64,000 nucleotides of DNA from positions 307,980-371,979 of the forward strand of contig NZ_FONX01000004.1 in the NCBI RefSeq assembly GCF_900113035.1. Direction: 5' to 3'. Position 1 is the first letter of the stretch; every line of letters begins with the position of its first letter. The translations under genes and the position numbers were made by a program. The stretch comes from Paracidovorax wautersii. GTDB lineage: Bacteria; Pseudomonadota; Gammaproteobacteria; Burkholderiales; Burkholderiaceae_C. The notes beneath the pieces are model-generated. The model had not been told where the DNA came from and did no database searches. It saw only the letters and a list, made by a program, of their open reading frames with translations. This document shows, piece after piece, positions 52,002-62,731 of this stretch.

Positions 52002-54683
52002 ATGCATCGTTGGAAACTTTCCGCCCTGGCCGCTGCGGCTATCTGCCTTGCCGGCCTGCATGCCCCCGATGCCTCCGCTCTGACGCTGGGCCGCGTCAGC
52101 GTCCAGTCCGCCCTGGGCGAACCCCTGCGGGCCGACATCGACCTGCCCCAGATCACCCCCGCCGAAGCCGAATCGCTGCGCGCCTCCCTGGCCACGCCCG
52201 ACGTCTTCCGCGCGCAGGGCCTCGAATATTCGCCCACGCTCAACGGCGTGAACGTGGCGCTAGAACGGCGCTCCGACGGCAGCATGGCGCTGCGCCTGAG
52301 CAGCGACCGCCCCATCAACGACCCCTTCGTCGATCTGGTGATCGATGCCTCGTGGAACGCCGGCCGCGTCGTGCGCAGCTACACGATGCTGTTCGATCCC
52401 CCGTCGCTGCGGCGCCCGGCGCCGGCCGTGACGGCGGCCGCCCAGGTGACGGCCCCGCCCGCTGCCAGCCCCGCGGCGGCAGCCCGGCCCGCGCCCCAAC
52501 CCCAGCCGCGGGCGGCAGCGGCACCGGCCCCCGCCCCGGCGGCACGCCCGCAGCCCTCGGCCGCGCCTGCCGCCCCGCGTCAGGCCGCGAGCCCCGCCCC
52601 CGACGAAGTGGTCGTGCGCCCCGGCGACACGGCCGGCCGCATCGCCAGCGCCAACCGGCCGGCGGGCGTGTCGCTCGACCAGATGCTGGTGGCGATGATG
52701 CGCGCCAACCCCGAGGCGTTCATCCGCGGCAACGTGAACCGCGTGCGCGCCGGCGCCGTGCTGCAACTGCCCGACGAGGCGCAGGCTCAGGCCACCCCGC
52801 CCGCCGAAGCGCGCCAGATCATCGCCGCGCAAAGCCGCGACTTCAACGAATTCCGCCGCCGCCTGGCCGCAGCCGCCCCCAAGGCCGAAGTGGCCGCCGC
52901 CGACCGTTCGGCCAGCGGCTCGGTGCAGACCCAGGTCGAAGACCGCAAGGCAGCCACCGCCGCGCCCGACAAGCTCACCCTCTCCAAGGGCGGCGTGCAG
53001 GCCAGCCGGGCCGAAGAACAGCTCGCCAAGGACAAGCAGGCCCACGAGGCATCGGCCCGCATGGCCGAGCTGTCCAAGAACATCTCCGACCTGAACAAGC
53101 TGAGCGCAGCCTCTCCGGCGGCCGGCGCTGCCAGTGCGGCCGCAGCGGCACCCGCCGCATCGGCCTCGGCCCCGAACGACGAAGCCAAGGCGGGCCTGAG
53201 CACCACCGCGCCGCAGCCTGCCGCCAGCGCAGCGGCTGCGGCCGCCTCTGCGGCAGCGGATTCCGCCTCGGCTCCGGCCAGCGCTGCCTCTGCAGCCCAG
53301 GCGGCCGCGTCGGCGCCGGCCAGCAGCCCCGCCGCCGCAGTGCCCCCGGCCGATGCGGCGGAGCAGCCGAGCTTCCTCTCCACCATGATGGAAGAACCGC
53401 TCGCGCCCGGCGCCGCGCTGGCCATCATCCTGGCCCTGCTGGGCTACGGGGGCTGGCGCGCTGCCAAGCGGCGCCGCGCCCAGGCCGCCGACAGCGCCTT
53501 CCTGGAAAGCCGCGTGCCGCCCGACTCGTTCTTCGGCGCCAGCGGCGGCGAGCGCGTGGACACTTCCAACGGCGGAGGCGCCAATTCGTCGCTGGCCTAT
53601 TCGCCCAGCCAGCTCGATGCCGGCGGCGATGTGGACCCGGTGGCCGAAGCCGACGTGTACCTGGCCTACGGCCGCGACCTGCAGGCCGAGGAAATCCTCA
53701 AGGAAGCCGCGCGCCACCATCCCGAGCGCGTCGCCATTCCCGCCAAGCTGGCCGACATCTATGCCAAGCGGCAGGACCGCAAGGCGTTCGAGAGCGCGGC
53801 GCGCGACGTGCTGCGCCTGACGAACGGCCAGGGCCCCGACTGGAACCGCGTGGCCGAACAGGGCCGCAGCATCGACCCCGACAACAGCCTCTACCAAGAG
53901 GCTGCTCCGGCCGCCGCCGAGGCCAGCGCCTCTCCGGCGCCGGATGCCGTGGCACCGGGCGCCTTCGCCACCGCTCTGGCCGGCGCGGCCTTAGCCGCCG
54001 GGCTGGCGCAGGCGGAAGCGCCCGCACCGGCAGCCCCGGCCCCTGCCCCGGCAGAGACGTCCGACGACGACCTGGACATTGACCTCGACCTGAGCGGCGA
54101 CGCGCTCAGCGAAGCCCCGCCCGCCGCCGAGGCGCCCGCGGCGCCGCCCCCGGCCTCGTCCTTCGCGCAGGCCGCCGCAGCGGCAGCCGGCGCCACGGCC
54201 GAGCCCGAAACCCCGCCAGCCCCGCCGTCCTTGCCCGACCTGGACCTGAGCGGCTTCGAAATGCCCGCCGATCCGCAGAGCCGTGCCCCGGCCAGCGCCG
54301 CAGCGGACGACGAGCGCATCGACCCGCCCGACTTCTCGGCCAGCGATCTGACCATGCTCGACGACGCGCCCGGCACGGCGCCGGATGCCGCCGCCGCTCC
54401 GCAGGAGCCCCGCGAATTCGACCTGGGCGATCTGTCGCTCGACCTCGACCTGCCCAACGCGAACGCCTCGGCCGAAGCCGCGCCCGCCAGCGAGGCCGCC
54501 GCGCCGGCCGCTGACGGTGAAACGGCGGCGGACGACCCGCTGGCGACCAAGCTGGCCCTGGCGGAAGAGTTCAACGCCATCGGCGACAGCGAAGGCGCGC
54601 GAACGCTGATCGAGGAAGTGATCGCCGAATCCTCGGGCGAATTGAAGGCCCGGGCGCAACGCCTGCTGGCAGATATCGGCTGA
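52002..54683 (+). CDS. fimV: FimV/HubP-family polar hub protein
   Basis: An 893-residue protein: signal peptide (ends near DASA, residue 26), N-terminal FimV domain [22 protein letters not shown], a Pro/Ala linker, a LysM-type peptidoglycan-binding domain (about 203-255), a coiled region, one transmembrane helix (about 467-485, then KRRR), and a long acidic Ala-rich cytoplasmic part with TPR-like segments. It ends in the conserved FimV C-terminal domain ([20 protein letters not shown]). In pseudomonads and vibrios such proteins organise the pole for type IV pili and chemotaxis. The start is the ATG before HRWKLS. Confidence 0.92.
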   Translation: MHRWKLSALAAAAICLAGLHAPDASALTLGRVSVQSALGEPLRADIDLPQITPAEAESLRASLATPDVFRAQGLEYSPTLNGVNVALERRSDGSMALRLSSDRPINDPFVDLVIDASWNAGRVVRSYTMLFDPPSLRRPAPAVTAAAQVTAPPAASPAAAARPAPQPQPRAAAAPAPAPAARPQPSAAPAAPRQAASPAPDEVVVRPGDTAGRIASANRPAGVSLDQMLVAMMRANPEAFIRGNVNRVRAGAVLQLPDEAQAQATPPAEARQIIAAQSRDFNEFRRRLAAAAPKAEVAAADRSASGSVQTQVEDRKAATAAPDKLTLSKGGVQASRAEEQLAKDKQAHEASARMAELSKNISDLNKLSAASPAAGAASAAAAAPAASASAPNDEAKAGLSTTAPQPAASAAAAAASAAADSASAPASAASAAQAAASAPASSPAAAVPPADAAEQPSFLSTMMEEPLAPGAALAIILALLGYGGWRAAKRRRAQAADSAFLESRVPPDSFFGASGGERVDTSNGGGANSSLAYSPSQLDAGGDVDPVAEADVYLAYGRDLQAEEILKEAARHHPERVAIPAKLADIYAKRQDRKAFESAARDVLRLTNGQGPDWNRVAEQGRSIDPDNSLYQEAAPAAAEASASPAPDAVAPGAFATALAGAALAAGLAQAEAPAPAAPAPAPAETSDDDLDIDLDLSGDALSEAPPAAEAPAAPPPASSFAQAAAAAAGATAEPETPPAPPSLPDLDLSGFEMPADPQSRAPASAAADDERIDPPDFSASDLTMLDDAPGTAPDAAAAPQEPREFDLGDLSLDLDLPNANASAEAAPASEAAAPAADGETAADDPLATKLALAEEFNAIGDSEGARTLIEEVIAESSGELKARAQRLLADIG

Positions 54684-54732
54684 TGGGCCGGCTCGCGAGC
54701 GGCGCCCGCTCCCCTCGTGCGGGAGCCGCGCC

Positions 54733-55572
54733 ATGAGGATCGCCCTCGGAGTGGGCTACAACGGGCAGGCCTACAACGGCTGGCAGAGCCAGCCTTCGGG
54801 CAACACGGTGCAGGACCGGCTGGAGGCCGCGCTCACCCGCTTCGCCACCCAGCCGGTGGCGACGATGTGCGCCGGCCGCACCGATGCCGGCGTGCACGGC
54901 CTGATGCAGGTCGTGCATTTCGACACGCCGCTGGACCGCACGCCTTTTTCCTGGGTGCGCGGCACCAACACCTTTCTGCCGGCCGACATCTCCGTGCAAT
55001 GGGCGCAGCCCGTGCCGGACACCTTCCACGCCCGCGCCAGCGCCATCGCCCGGCGCTATGCCTACGTGCTGCTGCAGTCGCCCGTCAAACCCGGCGTGGA
55101 GGCCGGCCGCGTGGGCTGGGTGTTCCACCCGCTCGACGGCGACGCCATGCGCGAGGCAGCGCAGCACCTGCTGGGCGAGCACGACTTCACCTCGTTCCGC
55201 GCCTCGGCCTGCCAGGCCAAGTCGCCCATCAAGACGCTGCGCCGCATCGACATCACCTGCCGCAGCACGGCGCCAGCGCAGGGCGCAGCGGGCTCCGTCA
55301 GCGGCCCGCACGGCTGGGCGCCCGGCTATTGGCGCTTCGAGTTCGAGGGCAATGCCTTCCTGCACCACATGATCCGCAACATCATGGGCTGCCTGATCGC
55401 CATCGGCCGCGGCGACCGCCCACCGGAGTGGATGCGCAGCGTGCGCGACGCGCTTTCGCGCGATGCGGCGGCGCCCACCTTCTCGCCCGACGGGCTGTAT
55501 TTCGTCGGGCCGTCGTACGACGCCGCATGGGGCCTGCCCTCGCATGCGGCTGCGTATGATTGGCTGCCATGA
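54733..55572 (+). CDS. truA: tRNA pseudouridine(38-40) synthase
   Basis: A 279-residue TruA that makes pseudouridine at positions 38-40 of the anticodon arm. The catalytic Asp is in [11 protein letters not shown] (near residue 50), with [16 protein letters not shown] and [11 protein letters not shown] blocks. Its stop overlaps the trpF start as ATGA. Confidence 0.97.
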   Translation: MRIALGVGYNGQAYNGWQSQPSGNTVQDRLEAALTRFATQPVATMCAGRTDAGVHGLMQVVHFDTPLDRTPFSWVRGTNTFLPADISVQWAQPVPDTFHARASAIARRYAYVLLQSPVKPGVEAGRVGWVFHPLDGDAMREAAQHLLGEHDFTSFRASACQAKSPIKTLRRIDITCRSTAPAQGAAGSVSGPHGWAPGYWRFEFEGNAFLHHMIRNIMGCLIAIGRGDRPPEWMRSVRDALSRDAAAPTFSPDGLYFVGPSYDAAWGLPSHAAAYDWLP

Positions 55573-56348
55573 CCTCTGCCGGCAGCCCACTCCCCCACGC
55601 CCCCGCCCTCTCCGGACACCCTTCCCCGCTCCCCGCCCCGCCCGCAGCGCGCACCCGCGTCAAGATCTGCGGGCTGACGCGCGAGGAAGACGTCGATGCG
55701 GCCGTCGCGGCAGGGGCCGATGCCATCGGCTTCGTGCTCTACGCACCCAGCCCCCGGGCCGTCACGCCCGAGCGCGCCGCACAGCTGGCCCGGCGGCTGC
55801 CGCCCTTCGTCACGCCGGTGCTGCTGTTCGTGAACGAGTCCGCTCCCAAAATCATAGCTACCAGCGCACTGATTCCGGGCGCTACGCTGCAATTCCATGG
55901 CGATGAAACGCCCGAAGATTGCCTGGCGGCCACCGGCGGCGGCGCCCGCCCCTACCTGCGCGCGGCGCGTATTCCCCTGGGCGACGGCGCGGCGCGCTTC
56001 GACCTCGTAAAATACGCGCTCGATCACTCTCACGCCCAGGCCATATTGCTCGACGCCCACGTCGAAGGCTATGGCGGCGGCGGCAAGGCATTCAATTGGT
56101 CACTCCTGCCTCCAAGCGTCGGCTCTCACCTCGTTTTGTCTGGTGGACTCACGCCTGCAAACGTGACCGATGGCATCTGGCAGGTACGGCCGCGCTGCAA
56201 GACGCTGGCCGTTGACGTCTCCTCCGGCGTCGAAGCCGACGGCCCCGACGGCAAGCCCATCCGGGGCGTCAAGGACGCCGACAAGATCCACCGCTTCATC
56301 GCCGCCGTGCGCGCGGCCGATGCAGCCCCTGCACCTTCCATCCTCTGA
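55569..56348 (+). CDS. trpF: Phosphoribosylanthranilate isomerase
   Basis: A 259-residue (beta/alpha)8 enzyme of tryptophan synthesis. It has the catalytic Cys in [13 protein letters not shown] and the catalytic Asp in [17 protein letters not shown], with [10 protein letters not shown] and [16 protein letters not shown]. An N-terminal Pro/Ala extension of about 30 residues precedes the barrel. It overlaps truA by 4 bp and trpB by 1 bp. Residues 92-109 are encoded by a palindromic repeat. Confidence 0.96.
   Translation: MTSAGSPLPHAPALSGHPSPLPAPPAARTRVKICGLTREEDVDAAVAAGADAIGFVLYAPSPRAVTPERAAQLARRLPPFVTPVLLFVNESAPKIIATSALIPGATLQFHGDETPEDCLAATGGGARPYLRAARIPLGDGAARFDLVKYALDHSHAQAILLDAHVEGYGGGGKAFNWSLLPPSVGSHLVLSGGLTPANVTDGIWQVRPRCKTLAVDVSSGVEADGPDGKPIRGVKDADKIHRFIAAVRAADAAPAPSIL
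55842..55895 (+). repeat. GCTAT/ATAGC-type palindromic repeat inside trpF
   Basis: GCTCC-N7-ATAGC, TACC, AGCGCACTGATTCCGGGCGC, TACGCTGCAATT: the right arm, AGCGC and GGCGC blocks follow the family order; the left arm has diverged. It encodes a segment of TrpF beginning [13 protein letters not shown]. Confidence 0.45.
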
Positions 56349-57616
56349 TGTCTGACTATTCCTTTCCCGATGCCGCGGGCCATTTCGGCACCTACGGCGG
56401 CAGCTTCGTCAGCGAGACGCTGACGCATGCCATCAACGAGCTGAAGGACGCCTACGCGCGCTATCAGCACGACCCGGAATTCCTCGCCGAATTCCACTAC
56501 GAACTGGCGCACTTCGTCGGCCGGCCCTCGCCCGTCTATCACGCGGCGCGCACCAGCCGCGAGCTGGGCGGCGCGCAGATCTTCCTCAAGCGCGAAGACC
56601 TCAACCACACGGGCGCGCACAAGATCAACAACGTGATCGGCCAGGCCATGCTCGCCAAGCGCATGGGCAAGCCCCGCGTGATCGCCGAAACCGGCGCCGG
56701 CCAGCACGGCGTGGCCACAGCCACCATCTGCGCCCGCTACGGCCTGGAATGCGTGGTGTACATGGGCGCGGAAGACGTCAAGCGCCAGAGCCCCAACGTC
56801 TACCGCATGAAGCTGCTGGGCGCCACGGTGGTGCCGGTCGAATCCGGCAGCCGCACGCTGAAGGATGCGCTCAACGAAGCCATGCGCGACTGGGTGGCGA
56901 ACGTGGACAACACCTTCTACATCATCGGCACGGTGGCGGGCCCGCACCCCTACCCGATGATGGTGCGCGACTTCCAGAGCGTGATCGGCAAGGAATGCAT
57001 CACGCAGATGCCCGAGCTGCTGGCCGCCCAGCGCATCGCCTCCGAGCAGCCCGACGTGGTGGTCGCCTGCGTGGGCGGCGGCAGCAATGCCATGGGCATC
57101 TTCCACCCCTACATCCCGTACCCGAAGACGCGCCTGATCGGCGTGGAGGCGGCCGGCGAAGGGCTGGACAGCGGCAAGCATTCCGCCTCGCTGCAGCGCG
57201 GCAGCCCCGGCGTGCTGCACGGCAACCGCACCTTCATCCTGCAGGACGACAACGGCCAGATCACCGAGACGCACAGCATCAGCGCCGGCCTGGACTACCC
57301 CGGCGTCGGCCCCGAGCACGCCTGGCTGCAGGAACTCGGCCGCGCCGAATACGTGGGCGTGACCGACCGCCAGGCGCTGGAGGCCTTCCACGCCCTCTGC
57401 CGCACCGAAGGCATCATCCCCGCGCTCGAATCCAGCCACGCCATGGCCTATGCCATGCAGCTGGCGCCCACCATGCGGCCCGACCAGTCCATCCTGGTGA
57501 ACCTCTCCGGCCGCGGCGACAAGGACATCGGCACGGTGGCCGACCTCTCCGGCGCGGATTTCTACGACCGCCCCTCCATGCGGGGCCATACCGTCAAGGG
57601 AGGGCCCGCAGCATGA
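56348..57616 (+). CDS. trpB: Tryptophan synthase beta chain
   Basis: A 422-residue PLP enzyme that joins indole and serine. The PLP lysine is in [23 protein letters not shown] and the phosphate-binding [10 protein letters not shown] are intact. It overlaps trpF by 1 bp (TGATG) and trpA by 4 bp (ATGA). Confidence 0.98.
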   Translation: MSDYSFPDAAGHFGTYGGSFVSETLTHAINELKDAYARYQHDPEFLAEFHYELAHFVGRPSPVYHAARTSRELGGAQIFLKREDLNHTGAHKINNVIGQAMLAKRMGKPRVIAETGAGQHGVATATICARYGLECVVYMGAEDVKRQSPNVYRMKLLGATVVPVESGSRTLKDALNEAMRDWVANVDNTFYIIGTVAGPHPYPMMVRDFQSVIGKECITQMPELLAAQRIASEQPDVVVACVGGGSNAMGIFHPYIPYPKTRLIGVEAAGEGLDSGKHSASLQRGSPGVLHGNRTFILQDDNGQITETHSISAGLDYPGVGPEHAWLQELGRAEYVGVTDRQALEAFHALCRTEGIIPALESSHAMAYAMQLAPTMRPDQSILVNLSGRGDKDIGTVADLSGADFYDRPSMRGHTVKGGPAA

Positions 57617-58491
57617 ACGCCCCCGCCAACCACATTGCCACCGCAGCCACCGGCGCCGCAGCCCCGGCCGCGCCGCGCAACCGTATCGCCACCACCTTCG
57701 CCGCCCTGCGCCAGCAGGGCCGCAAGGCGCTGATTCCCTACGTCACGGCCGGCTTTCCGTTCGCCGACATCACGCCCGCGCTGATGCACGGCATGGTCGA
57801 GGCCGGTGCCGACGTGATCGAGCTGGGCGTGCCCTTCTCCGACCCCATGGCCGACGGCCCCGTCATCCAGAAGGCCGGCGAAAAGGCACTGGCGCTGGGC
57901 ATCGGCATGGCACAGGTGCTCGAACACGTGCGCGTCTTCCGCCAGCGCAACCAGGCCACGCCCGTGGTGCTGATGGGCTACGCCAACCCGGTGGAGCGCT
58001 ACGACCAGCGCCACGGCGCGGGCGCCTTCGTGCGCGATGCGGCAGCGGCCGGCGTCGATGGCGTGCTCATCGTCGATTACCCGCCCGAGGAATGCGAGGC
58101 CTTCGCCGCCAGCCTGCGCGCGCACGGCATGGACCTGATCTTCCTCTTGGCCCCCACCAGCACCGAAGAGCGCATGCGGCAGGTGGCGCGCGTGGCCAGC
58201 GGCTATGTCTATTACGTCTCGCTCAAGGGCGTGACGGGCTCGGGCGCGCTCGACACCGCCGCCGTCGAGGCCATGCTGCCGCGCATCCGGCGGCAGCTGG
58301 GCGACGAGATCCCGGTGGGCGTGGGCTTCGGCATCCGCGACGCGGCCACGGCCCAGGCCATCGGCCGCGTGGCCGACGCGGTGGTCATCGGCAGCCGCAT
58401 CATCCAGCTGATCGAGGAGCAGCCGCACGAGAAGGTGGTCGCCGTGACGGTGGACTTCCTGCGCGGCATCCGCAAGGCGCTCGACGCATAG
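57613..58491 (+). CDS. trpA: Tryptophan synthase alpha chain
   Basis: A 292-residue (beta/alpha)8 enzyme that splits indole-3-glycerol phosphate. The catalytic Glu is in [19 protein letters not shown]; the catalytic Asp is in [20 protein letters not shown] is the phosphate site. An N-terminal Ala-rich extension of about 20 residues is present. Coupled to trpB; followed by a GC-rich repeat. Confidence 0.97.
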   Translation: MNAPANHIATAATGAAAPAAPRNRIATTFAALRQQGRKALIPYVTAGFPFADITPALMHGMVEAGADVIELGVPFSDPMADGPVIQKAGEKALALGIGMAQVLEHVRVFRQRNQATPVVLMGYANPVERYDQRHGAGAFVRDAAAAGVDGVLIVDYPPEECEAFAASLRAHGMDLIFLLAPTSTEERMRQVARVASGYVYYVSLKGVTGSGALDTAAVEAMLPRIRRQLGDEIPVGVGFGIRDAATAQAIGRVADAVVIGSRIIQLIEEQPHEKVVAVTVDFLRGIRKALDA

Positions 58492-58499
58492 AATAGAAG

Positions 58500-58562
58500 G
58501 CTACCCCCTGGGCGGCTTCGCCGCTTCCCCCTTCTCTCGCGCCAAGGCGCGGGAAGGGGGAC
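58500..58562 (+). repeat. GC-rich hairpin repeat after trpA
   Basis: CTACCCCCTGGGCGGCTTCGC, CGCTTCCCCC, then GCGCCAAGGCGC inside, and closing GGGGGAC. CTTCCCCC pairs with GGGGGA across the inner hairpin. It shares its order with the element after ppiB at 16201-16243. TAGAAT just before it, at the trpA end, may be a -10 for accD. Confidence 0.55.
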
Positions 58563-58669
58563 ACCGCCAGCGCGTCGGGGCGGCCCTTGCGCGGCGGCCT
58601 GCGCCTGGTCCGCGCCCCAATCGAACGCTGCGCTCGCTGGCCCATTCATACCCAGTCAAAGGAATTCTC

Positions 58670-59542
58670 ATGTCCTGGCTCGAAAAACTCCTGCCGTCCA
58701 AAATCCAGCAAACCGATCCGACCGAGCGGCGCCAGATGCCCGAGGGGCTGTGGACCAAGTGCCCCAGCTGCGAGACGGTGCTCTACAAGACCGATCTGGA
58801 GCAGAACCAGAACGTCTGCCCCCATTGCGGCCATCACCACCGCATCGGCGCGCGTGCCCGGCTCAACGCCTTCCTCGATCCGGAAGGCCGCTACGAGATC
58901 GGCCAGGAAGTGCTGCCGGTCGATGCGCTCAAGTTCAAGGACAGCCGCAAGTACACCGAGCGCCTGAAGGAAGCGCTGGAGCACACCGGCGAGACCGATG
59001 CGCTCATCGTGATGGGCGGCGCGATCAAGAGCGTCAACGTGGTCGTCGCCTGCTTCGAGTTCGAGTTCATGGGCGGCTCCATGGGCAGCGTGGTGGGCGA
59101 GCGCTTCGTGCGCGGCGTGGAAGCCGCCATCGAGCAGAAGGTGCCCTTCATCTGCTTTACCGCCACCGGCGGCGCGCGCATGCAGGAAGGCCTGCTCTCG
59201 CTCATGCAGATGGCCAAGACCAACGCCGCGCTGACCCGACTGGCCAAGAAGGGCCTGCCCTACATCAGCGTGCTGACCGACCCGACCATGGGCGGCGTCT
59301 CGGCCGGCTTCGCCTTCGTGGGCGACATCGTGGTGGCCGAGCCCAAGGCGCTGATCGGCTTCGCCGGCCCGCGCGTGATCGAATCCACCGTGCGCGTGAA
59401 GCTGCCCGAGGGCTTCCAGCGCGCCGAGTTCCTGCAGACCAAGGGCGCCGTGGACTTCATCTGCGACCGCCGCGAGCTGCGCGACACGCTGGCCCGCAGC
59501 CTCGCCATGCTGCAGCGCCTGCCTGCCGACGCCGTGGCTTGA
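58670..59542 (+). CDS. accD: Acetyl-CoA carboxylase carboxyltransferase subunit beta
   Basis: A 290-residue subunit with the N-terminal zinc ribbon CPSC...CPHC (residues about 26-50) and the crotonase-fold core ([40 protein letters not shown]). It works with AccA (22351). The position after trpFBA is conserved in Betaproteobacteria. A strong terminator follows. Confidence 0.97.
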   Translation: MSWLEKLLPSKIQQTDPTERRQMPEGLWTKCPSCETVLYKTDLEQNQNVCPHCGHHHRIGARARLNAFLDPEGRYEIGQEVLPVDALKFKDSRKYTERLKEALEHTGETDALIVMGGAIKSVNVVVACFEFEFMGGSMGSVVGERFVRGVEAAIEQKVPFICFTATGGARMQEGLLSLMQMAKTNAALTRLAKKGLPYISVLTDPTMGGVSAGFAFVGDIVVAEPKALIGFAGPRVIESTVRVKLPEGFQRAEFLQTKGAVDFICDRRELRDTLARSLAMLQRLPADAVA

Positions 59543-59578
59543 GACACGTCAGACACGCAAGACAGGCGCCCGCGAGGC

Positions 59579-59631
59579 GCTATCAAAAAAAAAGCCCCTG
59601 GCGCTTGTGCATCGAGCGCCAGGGGCTTTTT
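59579..59631 (+). terminator. Bidirectional terminator, also a palindromic-repeat member
   Basis: GCTATCAAAA, then a perfect 13-bp stem AGCCCCTGGCGCT (59593-59605) with its complement at 59615-59627, and T5. An A run on the left serves the opposite strand. It separates the convergent accD and YggT-family genes and keeps the GCTAT...AGCGC order of the repeat family. Confidence 0.85.
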
Positions 59632-59659
59632 CAATGGGCGATGCGGCGGTACGGCCAGC

Positions 59660-60208
59660 TCAGAACATGACCGCGCCCTGGATATGCCCCAGCACGATGG
59701 TCAGCACCTGCAGCAGGATCAGCGCCACCAGCGGCGACAGGTCCACCCCGCCCAGCAGCGGCACCACGCGCCGGATGGGCCGCAGCAGGGGCTCGCACAG
59801 CCGGGCCACCACGTCGCCGATCAGCGAGCGGGCCTGCACCCACGACAGCACGGCATAGACGATCAGCAGGCCCATCAGCCCCGACACCGCCACGCGGGCC
59901 ACGCCGAAGACCGCCAGCCAGATCAGCCAGACCACGCCCGGGCCCATGCCGCCCAGCAGCCAGAGGATGAGCAGCTGCGCCAGCTGCACCAGGAACGCGC
60001 CCACCAGGCTCGCCCAGTCGATGCCGCCGGCGGCGGGCAGCACGCGGCGCAGCGGCAGCACCAGCCAGTCGCTCAGGGCGAAGACCAGCCGGCCAACCGG
60101 ATTGGAGAACGGCACGCGCTGCAGCTGCATGTAGAACCGCAGCAGGCAGGCCCCGGTGACCAGCCCGGCCACGACGTTGAGCAGAAAGGAAAGAATCTCG
60201 TAGAACAT
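59660..60208 (-). CDS. YggT-family membrane protein
   Basis: A 182-residue integral membrane protein made of two YGGT units: SFLLNVVAGLVTGACLLRFYMQLQRVPFSNPV (about 5-35) and YAVLSWVQARSLIGDVVARLCEPLLRPIRRVVPLLGGVDLSP (about 115-160). Four or so membrane segments. YggT proteins have been linked to osmotic tolerance and cation transport; the exact role is unknown. The start is the ATG before FYEILS; an in-frame ATG 9 bp upstream is possible. Confidence 0.87.
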   Translation of the reverse strand: MFYEILSFLLNVVAGLVTGACLLRFYMQLQRVPFSNPVGRLVFALSDWLVLPLRRVLPAAGGIDWASLVGAFLVQLAQLLILWLLGGMGPGVVWLIWLAVFGVARVAVSGLMGLLIVYAVLSWVQARSLIGDVVARLCEPLLRPIRRVVPLLGGVDLSPLVALILLQVLTIVLGHIQGAVMF

Positions 60209-60296
60209 GGAGGGCATTCGATGGGATGAACGGGGCCGGCAGACGCGCCGCCCGATGGCGTGGGATGATAGCGGCCACACTTTGCCGCCTTGGCCC

Positions 60297-60929
60297 ATGA
60301 CCCGCCCTCTTGCGCTGTCTTCGCTGCCGCTCTTTCCGCTGGGCACCGTGCTCTTTCCCGGCGGCCAGCTGGCGCTGCGCGTGTTCGAGGTGCGCTACCT
60401 CGACATGGTGCGCAAGTGCCAGCAGGCCGGCGCGCCCTTCGGCGTGGTCGCGCTGCGCAGCGGCGACGAGGTGCGCCGCCCGGGCGCGCCGCAGGAGCAG
60501 TTCCACGACATGGGCACGCTGGCCGTGATCGAGCAGCTCGCCTCGCCGCAGTCCGGCCTGATCCACCTGCAATGCCGGGGCACGGAGCGCTTCCGCATCC
60601 AGTCGCGCAGCCAGCTGCCGCACGGCCTCTGGGTGGCCGACGTGGAGCAGTGCCCACCGGACCAGCCCGTGGCCGTGCCCGCCGACCTGGAGCGCATCGC
60701 CACCGCGCTGGCCCAGGTGATCGCCCAGCTGCGCCAGCGCGACCCGGACTTCGTGCAAGCCCTGCCCCAGCCCGAACAGCTGGCCGACTGCGGCTGGGTC
60801 GCCAACCGCTGGTGCGAGCTGCTGCCGGTGCCGCCCGAACTCAAGCAGCAGCTGATGGCGCTGGACAACCCCTTGCTGCGCCTGGAGCTGGTGGGCGACG
60901 TGCTGGACCGCACCGGCATCGCGCCGTGA
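60297..60929 (+). CDS. LON substrate-binding domain protein
   Basis: A 210-residue protein that is a stand-alone N-terminal domain of Lon protease: LPLFPLGTVLFPGGQLALRVFEVRYLDMV (about 10-40), FGVVAL, and the RGTERFRI strand. There is no ATPase or protease domain. Such proteins are widespread and of unknown function. It is divergent from the YggT-family gene; the ATG giving the Lon-like start was chosen. Confidence 0.88.
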   Translation: MTRPLALSSLPLFPLGTVLFPGGQLALRVFEVRYLDMVRKCQQAGAPFGVVALRSGDEVRRPGAPQEQFHDMGTLAVIEQLASPQSGLIHLQCRGTERFRIQSRSQLPHGLWVADVEQCPPDQPVAVPADLERIATALAQVIAQLRQRDPDFVQALPQPEQLADCGWVANRWCELLPVPPELKQQLMALDNPLLRLELVGDVLDRTGIAP

Positions 60930-61021
60930 CGGCGTGCTGAATCCGGCCTTCCGAGGCATCCTCCGGCACACCGCCGCCGGGTCGCCACCGGATCGCCGCA
61001 GCCTGCGGCGGTCGGCAAACT

Positions 61022-61027
61022 TAGAAT
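61022..61027 (+). promoter_or_regulatory. Possible -10 box for lysS
   Basis: TAGAAT, 66 bp before the lysS start, in the 164-bp gap after the LON-domain gene. No clear -35. Confidence 0.3.
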
Positions 61028-61093
61028 CGAGGCTTTTGGCCTTTCCCACCGGGCTGCGCCACTGCGCGCCGCCCTCATCGCCCTTTGCAGTCC

Positions 61094-62638
61094 ATGTCCG
61101 AACACCACACGCCTTCCACCGCTCCTGACGACAACCAGCTCATCGCCGAGCGCCGCGAGAAACTCAAGGCGCTGCGCGAGGCCCAGGCGCAGGGCAAGGG
61201 CGTGGCCTTCCCCAACGACTTCCATCCCGCCCACCACGCGGCCGACCTGCAGGCGCAGTACGCCGACGCCACCGCCGAGACGCTCGAAGCCACGCCCGTC
61301 ACCGTCAGCGTGGCCGGCCGCATGATGCTCAAGCGCGTGATGGGCAAGGCCAGCTTCGCCACGCTGCAGGACGGCTCGCTGGGCACCACCGGCGGCCGGC
61401 TGCAGATCTACGTCACGCGCGATGCGCTCGGCGAGGAGCTCTACGCCGCGTTCAAGCACTGGGACCTGGGCGACATCCTGGGCGCCGAAGGCACGCTGAT
61501 GAAGACCAAGACCGGCGAGCTGTCGGTCAAGGTCACCACGCTGCGCCTGCTCACCAAGAGCCTGCGCCCCATGCCCGACAAGTTCCACGGCATGGCCGAC
61601 CTGGAGCAGAAGGTGCGCCAGCGCTACGTCGATCTGATGACCGACGAGCAGGCCCGCCGCCGCTTCATCGCGCGCAGCAAGGCCGTCTCGGGCATCCGTG
61701 AATTCATGGTCGAGCACGGCTTCCTCGAAGTCGAGACGCCCATGCTGCACCCCATCCCCGGCGGCGCGAACGCCAAGCCCTTCGTCACGCACCACAACGC
61801 GCTCGACCAGGAGATGTACCTGCGCATCGCGCCCGAGCTCTACCTCAAGCGCCTGCTGGTGGGCGGCTTCGAGCGCGTGTTCGAGATCAACCGTAACTTC
61901 CGCAACGAAGGGGTGTCGGTGCGCCACAACCCCGAGTTCACGATGATGGAGTTCTACGCGGCCTACTGGAACTACCGCGACCTGATGGACTTCACCGAGC
62001 AGCTCGTGCGCGACGCCGCCCTGAAGGCCGTCGGCACGCTCGAACTGACCTACGGCGGCCGCGCCGTCGATCTGTCCAAGCCCTTCCAGCGCCTGACCAT
62101 CCGCGAAGCCATCTTCCAGCACACCGAAGCCGGCGCGCACGTGGACGACGCCGCTTGGCTGACCAGCGCGCTCAAGAAGCTGGGCCTCTCGGAAGAGAAG
62201 GACCGCCTCTCCACCCGCACGCTGGCCGGCCTGCAGGTGCTCTACTTCGAGGAACTGGTCGAGGACAAGCTCTGGGAGCCCACCTTCATCATGGAGCACC
62301 CGACCGAGATCAGCCCGCTGGCGCGCGCCAACGACCTGCGCCCCGAGGTCACCGAACGCTTCGAGCTCTACATCACCGGCCGCGAATTCGGCAACGGCTT
62401 CTCCGAACTGAACGACGCCGAGGACCAGGCCGCCCGCTTCAACGCGCAGGTGTCGGCCAAGGACGCGGGCGACGACGAAGCCATGTACTTCGACCACGAC
62501 TTCGTGCGTGCGCTCGAATACGGCATGCCGCCGGCCGGCGGCTGCGGCATCGGCATCGACCGCCTGATGATGCTGTTGACCGACAGCGCCAGCATCCGCG
62601 ATGTGATCCTATTCCCGGCACTTCGCCGGGAACATTGA
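61094..62638 (+). CDS. lysS: Lysyl-tRNA synthetase (class II)
   Basis: A 514-residue class II synthetase: N-terminal OB-fold anticodon domain (about 65-175), motif 1 near [24 protein letters not shown], motif 2 [26 protein letters not shown], motif 3 [16 protein letters not shown]. It charges tRNA-Lys. The ATG before SEHHTPS was preferred. A response-regulator gene follows after 93 bp. Confidence 0.97.
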   Translation: MSEHHTPSTAPDDNQLIAERREKLKALREAQAQGKGVAFPNDFHPAHHAADLQAQYADATAETLEATPVTVSVAGRMMLKRVMGKASFATLQDGSLGTTGGRLQIYVTRDALGEELYAAFKHWDLGDILGAEGTLMKTKTGELSVKVTTLRLLTKSLRPMPDKFHGMADLEQKVRQRYVDLMTDEQARRRFIARSKAVSGIREFMVEHGFLEVETPMLHPIPGGANAKPFVTHHNALDQEMYLRIAPELYLKRLLVGGFERVFEINRNFRNEGVSVRHNPEFTMMEFYAAYWNYRDLMDFTEQLVRDAALKAVGTLELTYGGRAVDLSKPFQRLTIREAIFQHTEAGAHVDDAAWLTSALKKLGLSEEKDRLSTRTLAGLQVLYFEELVEDKLWEPTFIMEHPTEISPLARANDLRPEVTERFELYITGREFGNGFSELNDAEDQAARFNAQVSAKDAGDDEAMYFDHDFVRALEYGMPPAGGCGIGIDRLMMLLTDSASIRDVILFPALRREH

Positions 62639-62731
62639 AAACACGCAGAATCGAGAGCGACGGGTGAGTCGCCTGGTGAACCCGGGCGTCCACCTCAACT
62701 CTCACTGCGTCGCGGCGCATCGGAGCATCTC

